Shown: one piece after another, positions 1 through 11,109 of the stretch
How the letters are laid out: the number at the start of each line of letters is the position of its first letter
Numbering within the stretch: position 1 is the first letter of the stretch
Program-made: the position numbers and the translations under genes
The notes under the pieces: generated by a model
The model's database searches: none
The model's input: only the letters and a program-made list of their open reading frames with translations
What the model was told of the DNA's origin: nothing
Assembly (NCBI GenBank): GCA_019722365.1
Contig: JADFUC010000870.1
Span: forward strand, 1-64,000
DNA from: Lithospermum erythrorhizon
Taxonomy: Eukaryota; Streptophyta; Magnoliopsida; Boraginales; Boraginaceae
DNA length: 64,000 nt
Direction: 5' to 3'

Positions 1-1
1 C

Positions 2-58
2 CAGTTACGTATTGCTGAATGCGCTGTAGATCTTTGTCAAGGATATCTAAAAACCTAA
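2..58 (+). CDS. possible 3'-terminal exon of a gene cut by the window edge
   Basis: The first bases read as an open frame of 18 codons closed by TAA at 56-58, ending ...CQGYLKT. What follows is AT-rich and looks like a 3' UTR and flank. No family can be named from so short a piece, and chance coding cannot be excluded. Sequence to the left would decide it. Confidence 0.25.
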   Translation, partial: QLRIAECAVDLCQGYLKT

Positions 59-690
59 ATGGAAGGAAGGAAAAATGAGCAGAGAAGTCTACCAAAAGTG
101 TCGTGGAAGAAGGTCGTTGATAAAGTGACTGTTACAATTCAGGCTGAACATGTTCCTAATACACAAGAAAAATAGAGCAGTATCTGTCTTCTAATAGACC
201 TAAAATCTCAAAACTTGTACAGGTTAGGTATATAATCTAATAGGACCTTAAATTCTTTTGTTGTTGGCTATTTCCTCTCAAATGTTCACTACCTTCATTT
301 TCTTACATTAAACATGTGAATATTTATTGCTTTTGCTTTTTGGTGGCATATGCGGACCGATCTCTTAAGACTGGTTCGTGAAAATAATTCACCTAATTTC
401 TTCTTCTTCTCTGAATCTTAATGTGCTCCTGCTTGTCTTCCTTGTATGTTTTTCTTGGTTAGTATGTTCTCTGTAGACTTCATTTTTTGTCTTCATTCTC
501 ACATCATTAATTGTTACTGTAGTTTACCATTTTTATGTTATTCACTTGATAATATACTTTGGGTGATTTCGTTTTCCTGGTTTCATGCTCAACCCCTTTA
601 GAATAAGTTATAAGAATAAGTCAAGGTTGTTGCTGTTCTCCGGACTTGTCTAGTGTTTTCGCTATATAAGGCCTGAGTTAGAAACCACCA
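59..690. other. AT-rich flank, no gene seen
   Basis: This stretch has many stops in all frames and long T-rich runs. It could be the 3' UTR and downstream DNA of the partial gene at the left edge. No transposon ends or RNA genes were recognised. Confidence 0.4.
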
Positions 691-758
691 ATCTAGTTCA
701 CAATTATCTTAAAATTTATGTGAAATCTAGTTCACAATTATCTTAAAATTTATGTGAA
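691..758 (+). repeat. 34-bp direct tandem duplication (two copies)
   Basis: The 34 bases at 691-724, starting ATCTAGTTCACAATT, are repeated exactly at 725-758 with no spacer. Perfect identity suggests a recent slip duplication or an assembly duplication. Confidence 0.85.
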
Positions 759-2537
759 CTTGATTAGATTGATGGTTTCTAATAATTTTATCAATTCCAT
801 TCATCCGTCACACAAGACTTGTGAAAGAGGTGAATTTGTAATCAGAAAAGCCATTAGCCTCGATTCTTCCTACCAATATTTTCTTTGGTCGGTACTCGTT
901 TATCAAGCTACGCTCAACTCAGGTCTAATACTCAGACGTGCTCGACGAGTAGGAGTGATTGCAATTGAAACATACTTCAGAATTATATTAAACCCTTCTG
1001 TCATTATTAAAATAATTTCTGTAATTTTTTCTAGATTTTTATGTGAAAATTGTTGCATTTATTGCCGTCATCGAACAGAATGTATACAACAATCCATCAA
1101 AGATCCGTCTTTGGAAAAAGCAAGAGATCAAAATAAAGTATGTCACAATTAGGCAGATGTATTATCACTAACAAGCTTTACCATGTAGTATGTTTCATCA
1201 TAAATCCACTTTTTTTGATTCACACTGACAAAGTTTAAACAAACACTGCCATTGTGATCTAAAGTGGAAGCTCCACTTAAATAAATTATTCAAACACTTA
1301 GTTTGGATAATATAATGCAAAAATAAATCGATTATCCAATTATCAAATTCCCTTTATAAATTTTATTTTATCTCTTGTTGGACCTAAGCACTATTCATCC
1401 AATTTCCTTTAATTTGACTCGACTATTATATAAAATTACTAAATGCTTCATTGACTAATGTAGTAGTAATGTGATAATATGAATCTTTATTTCGCTAAAA
1501 AGTTATAGTTGTATTAATCAATTATTCCTTAATAAGTGTGTTGCTTATTTTATTGAAAAAGAAAAAACCTCACGACTATGTTGAGATGAATGAAGCATTG
1601 TGCAATTTTTTCAATGAAGTTGTTGATTAAATTAGACAAAGTAAAATTAAGTGTATGGATTTAAACCTTCAACAATCCTAACAATCCTACTTTTATAACA
1701 CGAATCCGCCTAGCCTACAGAGCGCCTTCCAACGACTTACAAGTTCCGTGATTCCATTCTCATGGCTGGTAGGATGCTTTTTTTTAAAAAAATCCTAACA
1801 ACTTCATGAAACATAATAAGGATAATAAAACTTGTAGATTAAATTGATTGTTAAAAGTTTATTTATATTTTCAGTCCATATTGTTTTTTCAAACACATCC
1901 TTATTATCGATATCATGCAACTTCTAAATATTCAAATAAACCGCCCCATATATTGCTTTTATCATCATTATTAGACTTCTACATTATACATTGTGGAGTA
2001 GTGATCATGATATACTATTGATGATTGGAATCATTCTGTGATAATGATTGAACACAATTTACATTTCGATCCGCTCTTAAAAGCCTAACCCGCCAAACAA
2101 AAAAGCACATATATGCACTCATTTTGCTTCCTATCAACTATAGTAAACAAGAGAAACATTCCAATAAGTGTTCTCTAAAGTGAAAGCACATACTGATATT
2201 TCCTCATTGTTCTCATCTTTTTTGGGGTCTTGTGATCTCAATAAGCCACTTTCTTCCATACTAAGCAAATCAAGATCCCCCTTCTTGCTCAATAAAGCTC
2301 ATTGAAGAATATATTTACTTTATTTTGTCCTCCCTTGTTAAAGATTGCTTTAGTTTCCTTAAATTTTCCAAACACTCTTGTTTGAATCACATTTTATTAC
2401 TTCCAGCCTATCTCATCTCTCTCTCTCAAATTATTGTTTCGACAAATAAAGCCGCCCCCCCATTTGTTCATTTTTCATGAAATTCTAACATTGAAGGCTT
2501 TCATACTACTTTAAATCCATAGCAAACATAAAAAAAT
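759..2537. other. intergenic DNA, no supported gene
   Basis: A 132-codon open frame (754-1152) starts within the tandem duplication, has no recognisable domain, and has the composition of the surrounding noncoding DNA, so it is not called. The last 300 bases before 2538 are T/C-rich and are probably the promoter and 5' UTR of the downstream gene. No clear TATA box could be fixed. Confidence 0.4.
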
Positions 2538-3176
2538 ATGTCATTTTCATCGTCGTCGTCGCCATTACAACCATTTCAGGAGTTCCCTACTAGTGCAACA
2601 AGTCAAGAAACATCACACTCATCATCAAGTGGTTCATATTCTCAAGTGCTCATAGTTCTTGGAATAATCTTTGTTGTGTCTATTGTTGGATGTGTTGTAG
2701 GAAGGATATGTTGCAAAGATGGTGATTCCAAGGCAAAACAAAAACATGGTGGCTCCAAGAAGAAGGGGAAACATGGCAAGGGAAACCATGGTTATCAAGC
2801 CAAAGATGTTGACATGGAATTTGGGTATGAAAACAAGCTTAAACCGATGCCGTCGGCTAAGATTTCTGCCGGTGATGGCTTCAATAGAGGGTTTCAGCCA
2901 CCATCAAGTGGTGGTGAAGGTAAAGGAATGAAAGGGTCTGGGAGGTTTCCTGGTCCTATGCCTTATAATAATGGTCATATGGAATTCAAGAATAATGGTC
3001 AAGGACCTATACCTTATAATAATGGTCATATGGAATTCAAGAATAATGGTCCTGGTCCTATGCCTTATAGTAATGGTCATATGCAATTCAAGAATAATGG
3101 TCAAGGACCTATACCTTATAATCCTGGTCATATGGGATTCAAGAATAATGGTAATGGACCCATAGCTTATAACTAA
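2538..3176 (+). CDS. single-pass membrane protein with C-terminal 17-residue repeats
   Basis: One-exon frame of 212 residues; function unknown. Residues 1-35 are Ser/Thr-rich. Residues 36-57 (QVLIVLGIIFVVSIVGCVVG) form one hydrophobic membrane segment, followed by a Cys pair (58-59) that could be palmitoylated. Next comes a Lys/Gly-rich basic stretch (about 60-85) and a linker. The last 74 residues are four full 17-residue repeats and a partial fifth, with consensus GPxPYNNGHMEFKNNGQ. The membrane segment followed by a short basic stretch resembles a group of small plant transmembrane proteins annotated without function, which is only a resemblance. The basic side following the membrane segment argues for a cytosolic C-terminus. 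The start was chosen because it is the first ATG and has an A-rich context (AAAAAATATG). Confidence 0.75.
   Translation: MSFSSSSSPLQPFQEFPTSATSQETSHSSSSGSYSQVLIVLGIIFVVSIVGCVVGRICCKDGDSKAKQKHGGSKKKGKHGKGNHGYQAKDVDMEFGYENKLKPMPSAKISAGDGFNRGFQPPSSGGEGKGMKGSGRFPGPMPYNNGHMEFKNNGQGPIPYNNGHMEFKNNGPGPMPYSNGHMQFKNNGQGPIPYNPGHMGFKNNGNGPIAYN
2952..3173 (+). repeat. in-frame 51-bp minisatellite in coding sequence
   Basis: Four complete 51-bp units and an 18-base partial unit encode the 17-residue repeats at the C-terminus of the membrane protein. The units differ at a few positions (E/Q/G, N/S/P and M/I swaps) but never in length, so the frame is kept. Confidence 0.9.
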
Positions 3177-4534
3177 CAATGTTATGTTTGGTATATAAGA
3201 AGGGAAGGAATTATGAACTAGAAATGGGGTATTATTACTTTTTGAATAAATTTGGAATAGAAGAATCTACCATATAATATTTGGTCGATACTCAAGTAGA
3301 TTTGTAGTTGTTTGGTACGGAGTATTTGTTTATGTTAGGGGTGATTACATTGGTTTAACGGCATGATTTGTGTAATTTTATTTGGTATTTATGTATGTCG
3401 CAACTTGCAACTAAGTCCAATGTTGCCCTTTTTATGTTTTGTTTGTTCTCTTCTAATTTCTTATATGTTGTTTAATGCTCTAAGTAACGAGTGAACAATT
3501 ATATTCGTCACACATTCCATTATTCCAGTAGTGAGTATTATTGAAAGATGGAAGGTATAAAATGATACCTTTCTTAATTATGTTCTTTAAATTCTTCTCC
3601 TATACTTTATATATACAAGAAAATATAAAAGCTGTTGTATGTATATTGATTGTAAGTTATTCAAATGAAAAGAAAGTGACTAACTTACATTCTCTTGGAC
3701 ATTGTCAGTCGATCCATCGACAACTCACTTTCGTTTGTGTCTTCAAATAAAAAAGTAGCAGTAGAACCCCTAGTCGAGAGGGAAAAAACATGTTTAGATT
3801 TAAATTATCATCTTCAATTCTTAATAATTTGTATTCCTATCATTCTAAAAAAAATATGAAGAGAAAAGAAGCCATTATTACAAAAAATAACTTACACGGC
3901 ACTTCAAATAATACAAAGAGATCACAAAAAAAGTATCATTTAAAAGTGCGATGTCCAATTTTTTTAATTTAGACGACGTTGGCACGAAGCGCCGTCTAAG
4001 CACTTAATCGTCAAAATTATTAAAAGCGTCCTCTAAGTTAATAACTTAGATCGTGCCACTAAAAGCACCCTCTAAGTTAATTGATAAGTTAATAACTTAG
4101 AATCTTAAACGGCGCTAATAATAGTATCTTATCTAAGCGCAACACTAAAGGAATCATTGATATGTTCACTTGATAAGTTTAGTTTCTTTTTTATACTCCT
4201 AATTCTTATCAAATCCTTGCACGATTGATACTTATTTCATTTGTGCGAACCTTTTTTTGGTGAATCGCAATTCTATTCATAAAGTTTGTCCAGATCCACC
4301 ACTACTTCAGAGCAAGTAGTGGCCAGAAAAAACAGAATTCGGAATTACATTGAGTGGTATGACTCTACTCTAGTTTTTAATAATCTTCTCCCACCAGCAA
4401 GATTATGGTCAGACCTATTATAATTTTGAGGAATCTTTTCTAATCCTAATATTGTTGTTAGTACTATAAATAATCTTAGTCTTGACAATTAGATAAGTCA
4501 GTAGGTCGTCAAGCTCAGTTCAAGCATTTACATC
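3177..4534. other. 3' flank and intergenic DNA with a repeat relic near 3.96-4.13 kb
   Basis: The 3' UTR of the membrane-protein gene is followed by AT-rich DNA. Between about 3,962 and 4,135 the words CGCCGTCTAAG, CTCTAAGTTAAT and AACTTAGA recur in both orientations. Such short subterminal repeats are typical of DNA transposon ends (CACTA or Mutator type). No complete element could be delimited. Confidence 0.4.
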
Positions 4535-5157
4535 CGATGTCGAGGGATTTTGGCAAGTGGCCCATAGGACCCTGGACCTCGCTCTGTCTCCGGTCTAATA
4601 TCTATTCCTGGATTGATCATTCTCGGCTGGGTGGCGAGGACCATCGTGACTCTGGCCCCTCGCCGGTTGAACGGGTGCCACGCGGGGAAGCTGGAGTCTT
4701 TCCGATTCCCTTGTTCGTACGACTCAAGGCCTCCGCTTGTCAAGGCCGAGGGTACTCAAGGCTCATGTGCTAACTCCGGGGTCTATCTTCGTCATATGTT
4801 CATGTCCCGCTAGGATCGATGAAAGCCTGCGCATCGTAATTACCCATCGGTGCCGACATAAATAATTCCCGATGAATCGCTAGCCACTTCGATAAGAAAG
4901 TCAAGATTTGTCCTGTGGAATAACTTAAGGAGATCAAGCTAAACCTTACCTCCCGATTGTTGAGAATGGTGTATTTATGTAACTTCAAGAGCTATCGTTG
5001 GGCGAGACGGCGACAAGCGACGTTATCTTTTAATTGACAAGCCCCTTTCTTCCAACCGAGTCTTTTAATTATCATTAAATGGGCTTTAAGTGAACATTCT
5101 TTTGTCTTGTGATCCATAAATTATATTTATCAATCGCTCTTTAATTATAATATTGCA
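4535..5157 (-). repeat. 3' LTR of the Tat element (with respect to its minus-strand transcription)
   Basis: It matches 25032-25627 along most of its length, for example GATGTCGAGG at the left edge, GAACGGG(T/C)GCCACGCGGG in the middle and TTATCATTAAATGG(G/A)CTTTAA near the right. Its right, internal edge is fixed by the adjoining polypurine tract. Many substitutions and small indels separate the two LTRs, showing an old insertion. Confidence 0.8.
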
Positions 5158-5171
5158 ACCCCCATTTTTTG
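5158..5171 (-). other. polypurine tract of the Tat element
   Basis: On the minus strand this reads AAAAAATGGGGGT, immediately before the 3' LTR, as expected for the plus-strand DNA primer. A similar sequence occurs at the same place in the second Tat element near 34,939. Confidence 0.6.
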
Positions 5172-5396
5172 AAATGATAGAGGGATGTAAAGAGTTAAAT
5201 GAATATATTGTAATACACTATCCATCGAGTGGCCCCCCGAATCGGGGCTGTCAACCCTATTTTCCCATAAAAGGTATGTCTTATTTTTTTTCCTTTTCAC
5301 TTTTTACTTTCTCCTCCTCATATTTTCATATTTTCAGAAATTCTTCTCCCCTACCTTCCTCTTTACTCTTTATTTACCGAAGAATCTTACTTCAAC

Positions 5397-7946
5397 ATGG
5401 CCAACGATAACATTGGAAATTCCGGAGTCAAGGCCAAGGAAACCTCACGAGGCGATCTGCTAGAGTCTTAAACGAGGGCACGGCCCCGCCCGTCTTGTAG
5501 CTTCCATGGGGGGTAGTTACATTTTAGGGGGTAGAGTTCCCTTTTCTCGTACTTCCTCTCCCCGTGTCCACCATTCCCATAGACGGGTGGTGGTAGTTCC
5601 AGATCCTTCTGACCGCAATGTTGGTATCCAGGGGTTGATATATGGCGGCGTTCCCACCCCAAACGCAAAGGGCCGCGACATTGAGGATGTTGGAAGCTTT
5701 GCCGCCGCAAACACCGACCCCAATACCGATGTCACCGGAGCGAGGGAGCAGACAAGTAGAGGGATGCAGACTATTCAAATGTCTAAGAAATAAAAGGGCG
5801 ATCGGCAAGCGGGGGCGGTAAGAGCTCCAAGAAAGCCTCTTCTCATGGCATCGAGGCACTGCAGCAGTGGGGGTAAAGTCCTGCACTCGAGGGTTTTCAA
5901 AAAGTGACGACGACCAGCGCCATAGCCTCGGGCACTCGAGACACCTTTCAAGGGACAATATCACATCGGTATGAAGTAAAAACACGGTCAAGGATCGCCG
6001 CGGTGACGAGCGATAGGCCCATGGTCAAATTGCCAAGCAACAAAGGATCCCATGGAAGAGGATACACCTGCTTTTTGGGAATTTCTCAACTATGACCTCG
6101 CCTACCAAATTCCAAGGCTTGTCAACAACGTTGTGGCGATCGACCATGCCCCCCAAATAATCGGGGCCTTTTATTGTGCACCAAACGGCCTCTGTGCAGG
6201 TCTTCTTCGCTCCGGGTAGTCTCATGTTAAATCTTTTGTCAAATTCAATATAGCACACACGGGTGTTTCGCTTCATTTACATACTCGGCCGCAGCGGCGA
6301 ATATGCTATATCACGGGAAACCGGGAAACAGCCCCACGACAGGCAATGCTATCGTTTCTCGTGAAAGATGCCTTTTCGACAAGTGTCCGCATTTCCATTT
6401 CTCTACCGTTCACACAACCTTAGAGGTTGAAGAGTCCCCTAAGGTAGCCGTGGGCTTGAAGAAGTTAGAAGATGGGTTTCCAAAACCCGCTTTTGGACAT
6501 CTTCACATCTGATGTCTCATTTAAAGCCGGGGTTGGCCAAGTGGTATCGATAACTTTCCCCGCTTGATCTAGGTACTTTTTTACTTCTTTCCTCGCGATC
6601 TGTAACCTTCTATTATCTTCCTATGTCCTTGTGTCCTTTATAATGATCATGGTTTTTTCTTTTGTTCAGCAGCCCTTCTAAAGGCGCAAGGACGGGAAGC
6701 GCCGCCACTTCACTGCCGGTAGCTACTGATGTAATATCGGGAATCGGCTCGTCTCCGAGGCCACCTCTCAACGGTCGCCTCCAAATACCGATTTTAGTCG
6801 CTGAGGGGAGCAAATGATGGCACCCGGCGAGCAGGTCTTCCCTATCGCCTACCCTTACTCCAACCGACCGACGACATCCAGGTGCTCGTCCTCCCCAATG
6901 GGTCCTCCTCGTTTCATGAAGCACCTGCTTCCCCAGATCTCCTTTATATGGTTCCCTCGTGGAATGTTACTGAGGAGACTTCAAGGGCCTCCGAGGGCCT
7001 TGCCTCATGGACATGTCCAGAGAGGGGTTTTAAGAATGATCACCCCTTCTTCGTTGACCTCCCTTATACTCTTCCCTCGAGCTTACAGATTACCCTCGAT
7101 ACCGTATCCACTCCGACTGCCTCCATCGCAGCTAAAATCCTAAAGAATTGCATGTTGAGGCTAACTGCCTGGGGTTCTTTCGAATTCAAATTCTTTCAAG
7201 TCTCTTTGTTTCGCTCCTCCTACCACCGATAAAGGTATGTCTCAGTCTTTCTTCCCTTTCTTTTTTATTTTTCATAAGTAAGCTCATTCTTCTTTTCTTT
7301 ATTTCTTAAAGCACGAAGTGGATTATGCCTTATCTCTTCGGGTTAAGCGTGTTCTTCAAATCATGACGAGGAAGTGGCTCGCCTGAAAGCTCTGGCTTCG
7401 CTGTGGCGAGTGGATGCAGGCTTTCTCCCAAAAAGAGATGTAGCCGAGCCGAAGTCACAAGGCCAAGCACGCTGAGCCAAGGAGAGTATTTTGGCAGATG
7501 CTCAAGAGGTTTCTGAGGTTTATAAGATTGAAATAGAGAGGCTGAAGAAGAGCAACCGAGAACTCCAACCGGCCAACAAGAAGCATGAGTTTCATATATC
7601 CGAGGCTCAATCTATGTCGGGCGGTATTACGATAAGGTTGAGCCAGGATGGAAGTGCTCAAATCGGTGGTTTTGTCATACGATGGCCACCTCTCGCTGGT
7701 AGATTTCCCACCAGAGCGAGAATACAGCACTCTCCTCAAAGGTGACACTGCGACCCTCCTTGCACCTTCTATCAAAAGGTGGTGGCGGATTATCTTGGCA
7801 TCTCTTCCCATTTCACCAACTTTGTTACAACCCCTGCAAGACTACGTGTTAGTATTTTGACGATTTTTCCGAAGACGAAGCCTGCCGACAGCGAGGATGC
7901 CTCTGGGAGTGACTCGAGCGAAGATGAGGTTGGAGATGAGACGTAG
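5397..7946 (+). pseudogene. antisense extra ORF (aORF) of the Tat element, broken
   Basis: This coding remnant runs opposite to gag-pol and lies between integrase and the 3' LTR. It opens with ATG GCC AAC at 5397 after a GGTATGTC motif that the second element shares. It breaks into several frames: 5506-5793, about 6.9-7.2 kb, and a coiled-coil part at 7491-7745 rich in Glu/Lys/Leu. It closes with an acidic Ser/Asp/Glu tail and TAG at 7944-7946. Position, orientation and layout fit the aORF of Tat elements, whose product is usually annotated as a putative gypsy-type transposon protein (Transposase_28). Its function is not established. The individual frameshifts were not all placed. Confidence 0.6.
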
Positions 7947-8219
7947 AACCCTGTGGACCGTGAATGAATTCTTTTGTAATAGTTTTTCCTCGGCCCTTTT
8001 TTGTAGCGGGTGCCATTAAGATGTATAACTTTTGTTTTCTATTATTATTCTTATCTTATTCACTCATCTTCGATGTTGTCACATCCTTTGCCCCTCGTAT
8101 ATCGTGTAAATAATATGCTTGATCATTTTATGATACTGATGATCGTCATGACTTGATAATTTTATGACTTAGTCTTAAATGTATAATTTGAACTACATTT
8201 TTCACCGTGTTTGTGAGAC

Positions 8220-8600
8220 CCAATTTAAGGGCTCCCTCGGCCGATCAAAGCGGATACGACAAGGATTGCTCAATTCTCACGCCTCTGAAGCTTAATTTTA
8301 GAAATGACTTGGTCTTTAACTACTTCCTCGCCTCAAAGCAGGGAAATGATTTATGAATCGCTTAATTATAGTTTTGGGGTCCTTTGGCTTCGCCACTCTT
8401 TCCTTCGCCGGAGTGAAGCGGTAATTGATTTATGAATCGCTCGATCATAGTTTTAAGGGATCAGCGCTTTGTAACTCCTCGCTCGCTGGGGGAAGGGTCA
8501 TGATTTAAGGATTGTTTTAACGATAGTTTTGGGGGCCTGCTTCCCCGGTAATCCTTTCCTTCAAGCATGGCTAAGTGGTCATGGGTCATTTCCCCATTTT
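8220..8600. repeat. degenerate tandem repeats in the untranslated 3' part of the Tat element
   Basis: A unit of roughly 80 bp containing GATTTATGAATCGCT and ATAGTTTT recurs near 8,350, 8,425 and, more diverged, 8,500, each followed by G-rich and C/T-rich runs. Tandem repeats between pol and the 3' LTR are known from Tat-lineage elements and can seed satellites. Confidence 0.6.
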
Positions 8601-8999
8601 CAATCGACAAAGCTTTCTACCCCTTATGAAATTTAATGGTTAGACAAACATTTAATAAGTTCGACCATCACATAGCCTCAATACAAATGACTGCTCTCTC
8701 CTGACTTTTAATTTTAGAAAATTCAGGTAGGGAGATGGGGCTTATCCTAAACATAATATTTCCCTGAGATAAATTTCATGCCAAGTATGTTTCATGGTTC
8801 TTCCTGTGATAGTTCCCTTCACCATGCGGTGTTTGGCTGCTCTATAACCCTTTTGGATTCGGTAGGTCTTCTTCCCCATTTTGAATTTTTAAATTTTGTC
8901 GGCCATCCCTTGGCCTCGCTTAGCCTTTAATCATTCTTAGTACGACGCCTGTGTACGAACTACTTGTTCTTACCTCCGATTGTAAAACTTCTAGTCATC

Positions 9000-10150
9000 G
9001 CTCCGCTTGTACTTTGCATCTTGACTATAGCTCGGTCCCTTCATCGCTAAAGTCTACGCCTCTCATCCGCTCACATTCCTCGATCTTCTTCGAAGCCAAT
9101 TTGCAAGATATCGGGAGGCATACCTCTGTGGTAACACCGCTCGCTCCATGTACCGTGACGAATGGTGCTTTCCGTAGCACTAGATTTCAGCGGGACCATA
9201 ACACGCGACGAGCTTTTCATACCACTTCCCGACTCGAGCAAGTTCTTCTTGGATTCCCGTGAAAATGGTTTTGTTCATAACTTCCCACTTGACCATTATA
9301 TCATGGGTAGCATACGTGAGCCGAATCGACGCCAATTCCCCAATCGCCGGCACCTTCTATGATGATCATTGCACGAATCATGGACCATTATCCGAACGAC
9401 ATCTTCGGGATTCAAAAAAACGGGTGATGATACCTTCCAAAATGAACCCCTCCACATCTTTGGCCCTCGTGTTTTTCATAATCGCAACCTCTACTCACTT
9501 TACCGAAATAATTGATTGCTACTATGGCATCTTTATACTTAACCGGGTGGTTTCAAGAACCGGCCCTACTGTGCCTATTCCCACATGGAGAACTTAAATT
9601 GGGCTCGACACGGGGTCATCTCATTAACGGGTCAGTCGAGGGACTCACAGTATCTTTTGACAAGAATCGCATTTCTCACATATTCGGCTGCTTCTTTATC
9701 AGGAAGGAATACCCGGCTCGTGTAATTTAAGTGTTACCGACTGCCCTCCCCATGTGGTGTCCACACACCCCTCCTTCTCATGCACCTCGTAGGACCGGCT
9801 CTATTATTTTTTTCGCTACATAAAATAGTAGAGGGGCCAAAATGCGAGCGCCAGAAATTTCCTCCGCATCATTTGAAACTTGAAACTTCGACTTTTGATC
9901 TTGCGGGCCTCAACACCATCATTTGTAATCAGCCTGCCGATGAAACGAGTGATAGGCTCCTCCAATCTTCCTCTTCTTCCATGACTCTCATGATCCTCTT
10001 CTTCTCGACTCTCATGACGCTCTCTTCATGAGTCGTGGCATTTCTCGACCTCCACCTTCACATGGCTCGACATTTCGTCAAAATAAGTAGTTTCCCAGAG
10101 GGAGAAAGGTGGTCAAGATGTTATTCTCAGGCGAGGAATATGCTCAAAGA
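9000..10150 (-). pseudogene. Tat integrase remnant
   Basis: On the minus strand, short pieces in shifting frames match the integrase core. One reads KYKDAIVAINYFGKV and continues after a frameshift into NTRAKDVEGFILEGIITR. A further piece contains DNGP and then EVMNKTIF. These are the conserved stretches around the first and second catalytic Asp of Ty3/gypsy integrases and the downstream NGQVE-type motif. At least two frameshifts and several stops are present, so no active protein is possible. Confidence 0.75.
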
Positions 10151-10212
10151 CCACATATTCGAATCCCAGCCAATAGAGCGCCTAGTATTGGTACTTTCTT
10201 AAGGTATCGCTC

Positions 10213-10509
10213 TTAACCCCACGCCTCCTCGAGACTGCTCTTATGACCAACCAATCCCCCGAACTCAAACAAGCTGGATATCCAAAGCCTTTGCCATCCG
10301 CAACCCCTCGCTACCATGGCTTCATATTTAACCTCGTTGTTGGTTGTTTTGAAGGAAAGTGCAGAGCTACTCGAATCGCTCCCCATCTCGCCCCCTAGAT
10401 CAAGATCCCCGCAGAGCTCCTGGTCATCGCCGCCCGTTGACTTACAATGTCCATCGGGACTTCGCCGTGGCATTTTTCCGGTTCGAGTTTTGTTGGCTCC
10501 ATCGAGCAA
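10213..10509 (-). pseudogene. second (archaeal-type) RNase H of the Tat element
   Basis: The minus-strand frame contains FKTTNNEVKYEAMVA, matching the (A)TNNxAEYEAL signature of the additional RNase H domain found between RNase H and integrase in Tat elements. It lies exactly between those two domains here. The domain is incomplete and its upstream catalytic Asp is not visible. Confidence 0.75.
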
Positions 10510-10545
10510 TTATTCTCCATAATGAAATCAGGCAAGACCTATGCC

Positions 10546-11030
10546 TTAATCTCTGCGTGGGGGGGCGTAATTAATCTCGAACTGCCTCAATTCGGGATGG
10601 CCCACGCATGTAGCCTCCCGATTGCGCTGATTGGACATGCCCCGCTTATGGGTTGGTCGGTCATTACTTTGATAGATAGGATGGGCTCTAAAGTAGGTTT
10701 TCGCCTCTTCTGCCGAAATGATGAGGGCGAGGACAAATTTATCGATGATCGGGTAGTTCTCCTCGGGTCCGGTGGAGGACATGGCTAACACATAATTTAT
10801 GGGTTTCAACCTCTTGTTCCTCCCCTTAATAGCCATCGCTAACGGCGCCCTTAGATACTGGCGAGATACACCGGCTCCTCGCTTCCTCCGTCTTGTCAAA
10901 AGTTCGAGATCCCAGATATCGCTTCAATTGGCCAAAGGCCGCATCGAGATCCCAAACAAATTTCTCCTTGCGCCTTGGCGGTTTCCCCGAAGAAAGGTAA
11001 ATTCCATTGCCTCGACTTAGAGATGAAACT
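10546..11030 (-). pseudogene. Tat RT connection and RNase H remnant
   Basis: The 117-codon minus frame (10546-10899) contains EENYPIIDKFVLALIISAEE, TYFRAHPIYQSNDRP and the later FEINYAPRR-like end. This is the standard RNase H series of plant Ty3/gypsy polyproteins. Just upstream on the minus strand (10.90-11.03 kb), shifted pieces resemble the RT-to-RNase H connection, with LPFF and a following basic stretch. The polymerase core with its catalytic Asp pair was not found and is presumably lost at the hAT insertion. Confidence 0.8.
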
Positions 11031-11109
11031 TAGTGTCGCTTAGTCAACCGATCATCTTTCTAGACATCTTTATAAGACCTCGGAGGTTGCATATCTAAGA
11101 GAGTGCTTC

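Noticed and set aside
754..1152. 132-codon plus-strand open frame
   Set aside because: It begins inside the 34-bp tandem duplication, has no domain or signal, and its composition matches the flanking noncoding DNA.
2904..3179. Minus-strand frame opposite the 17-residue repeats
   Set aside because: It is an antisense shadow of the 51-bp repeats in the membrane-protein gene.
4528..4813. Several overlapping frames on both strands
   Set aside because: They lie wholly inside the Tat LTR and its copy at 25 kb does not keep them open.
8951..10031. Plus-strand frames of 70-110 codons
   Set aside because: They are opposite strand shadows of the Tat integrase remnant, which reads on the minus strand.
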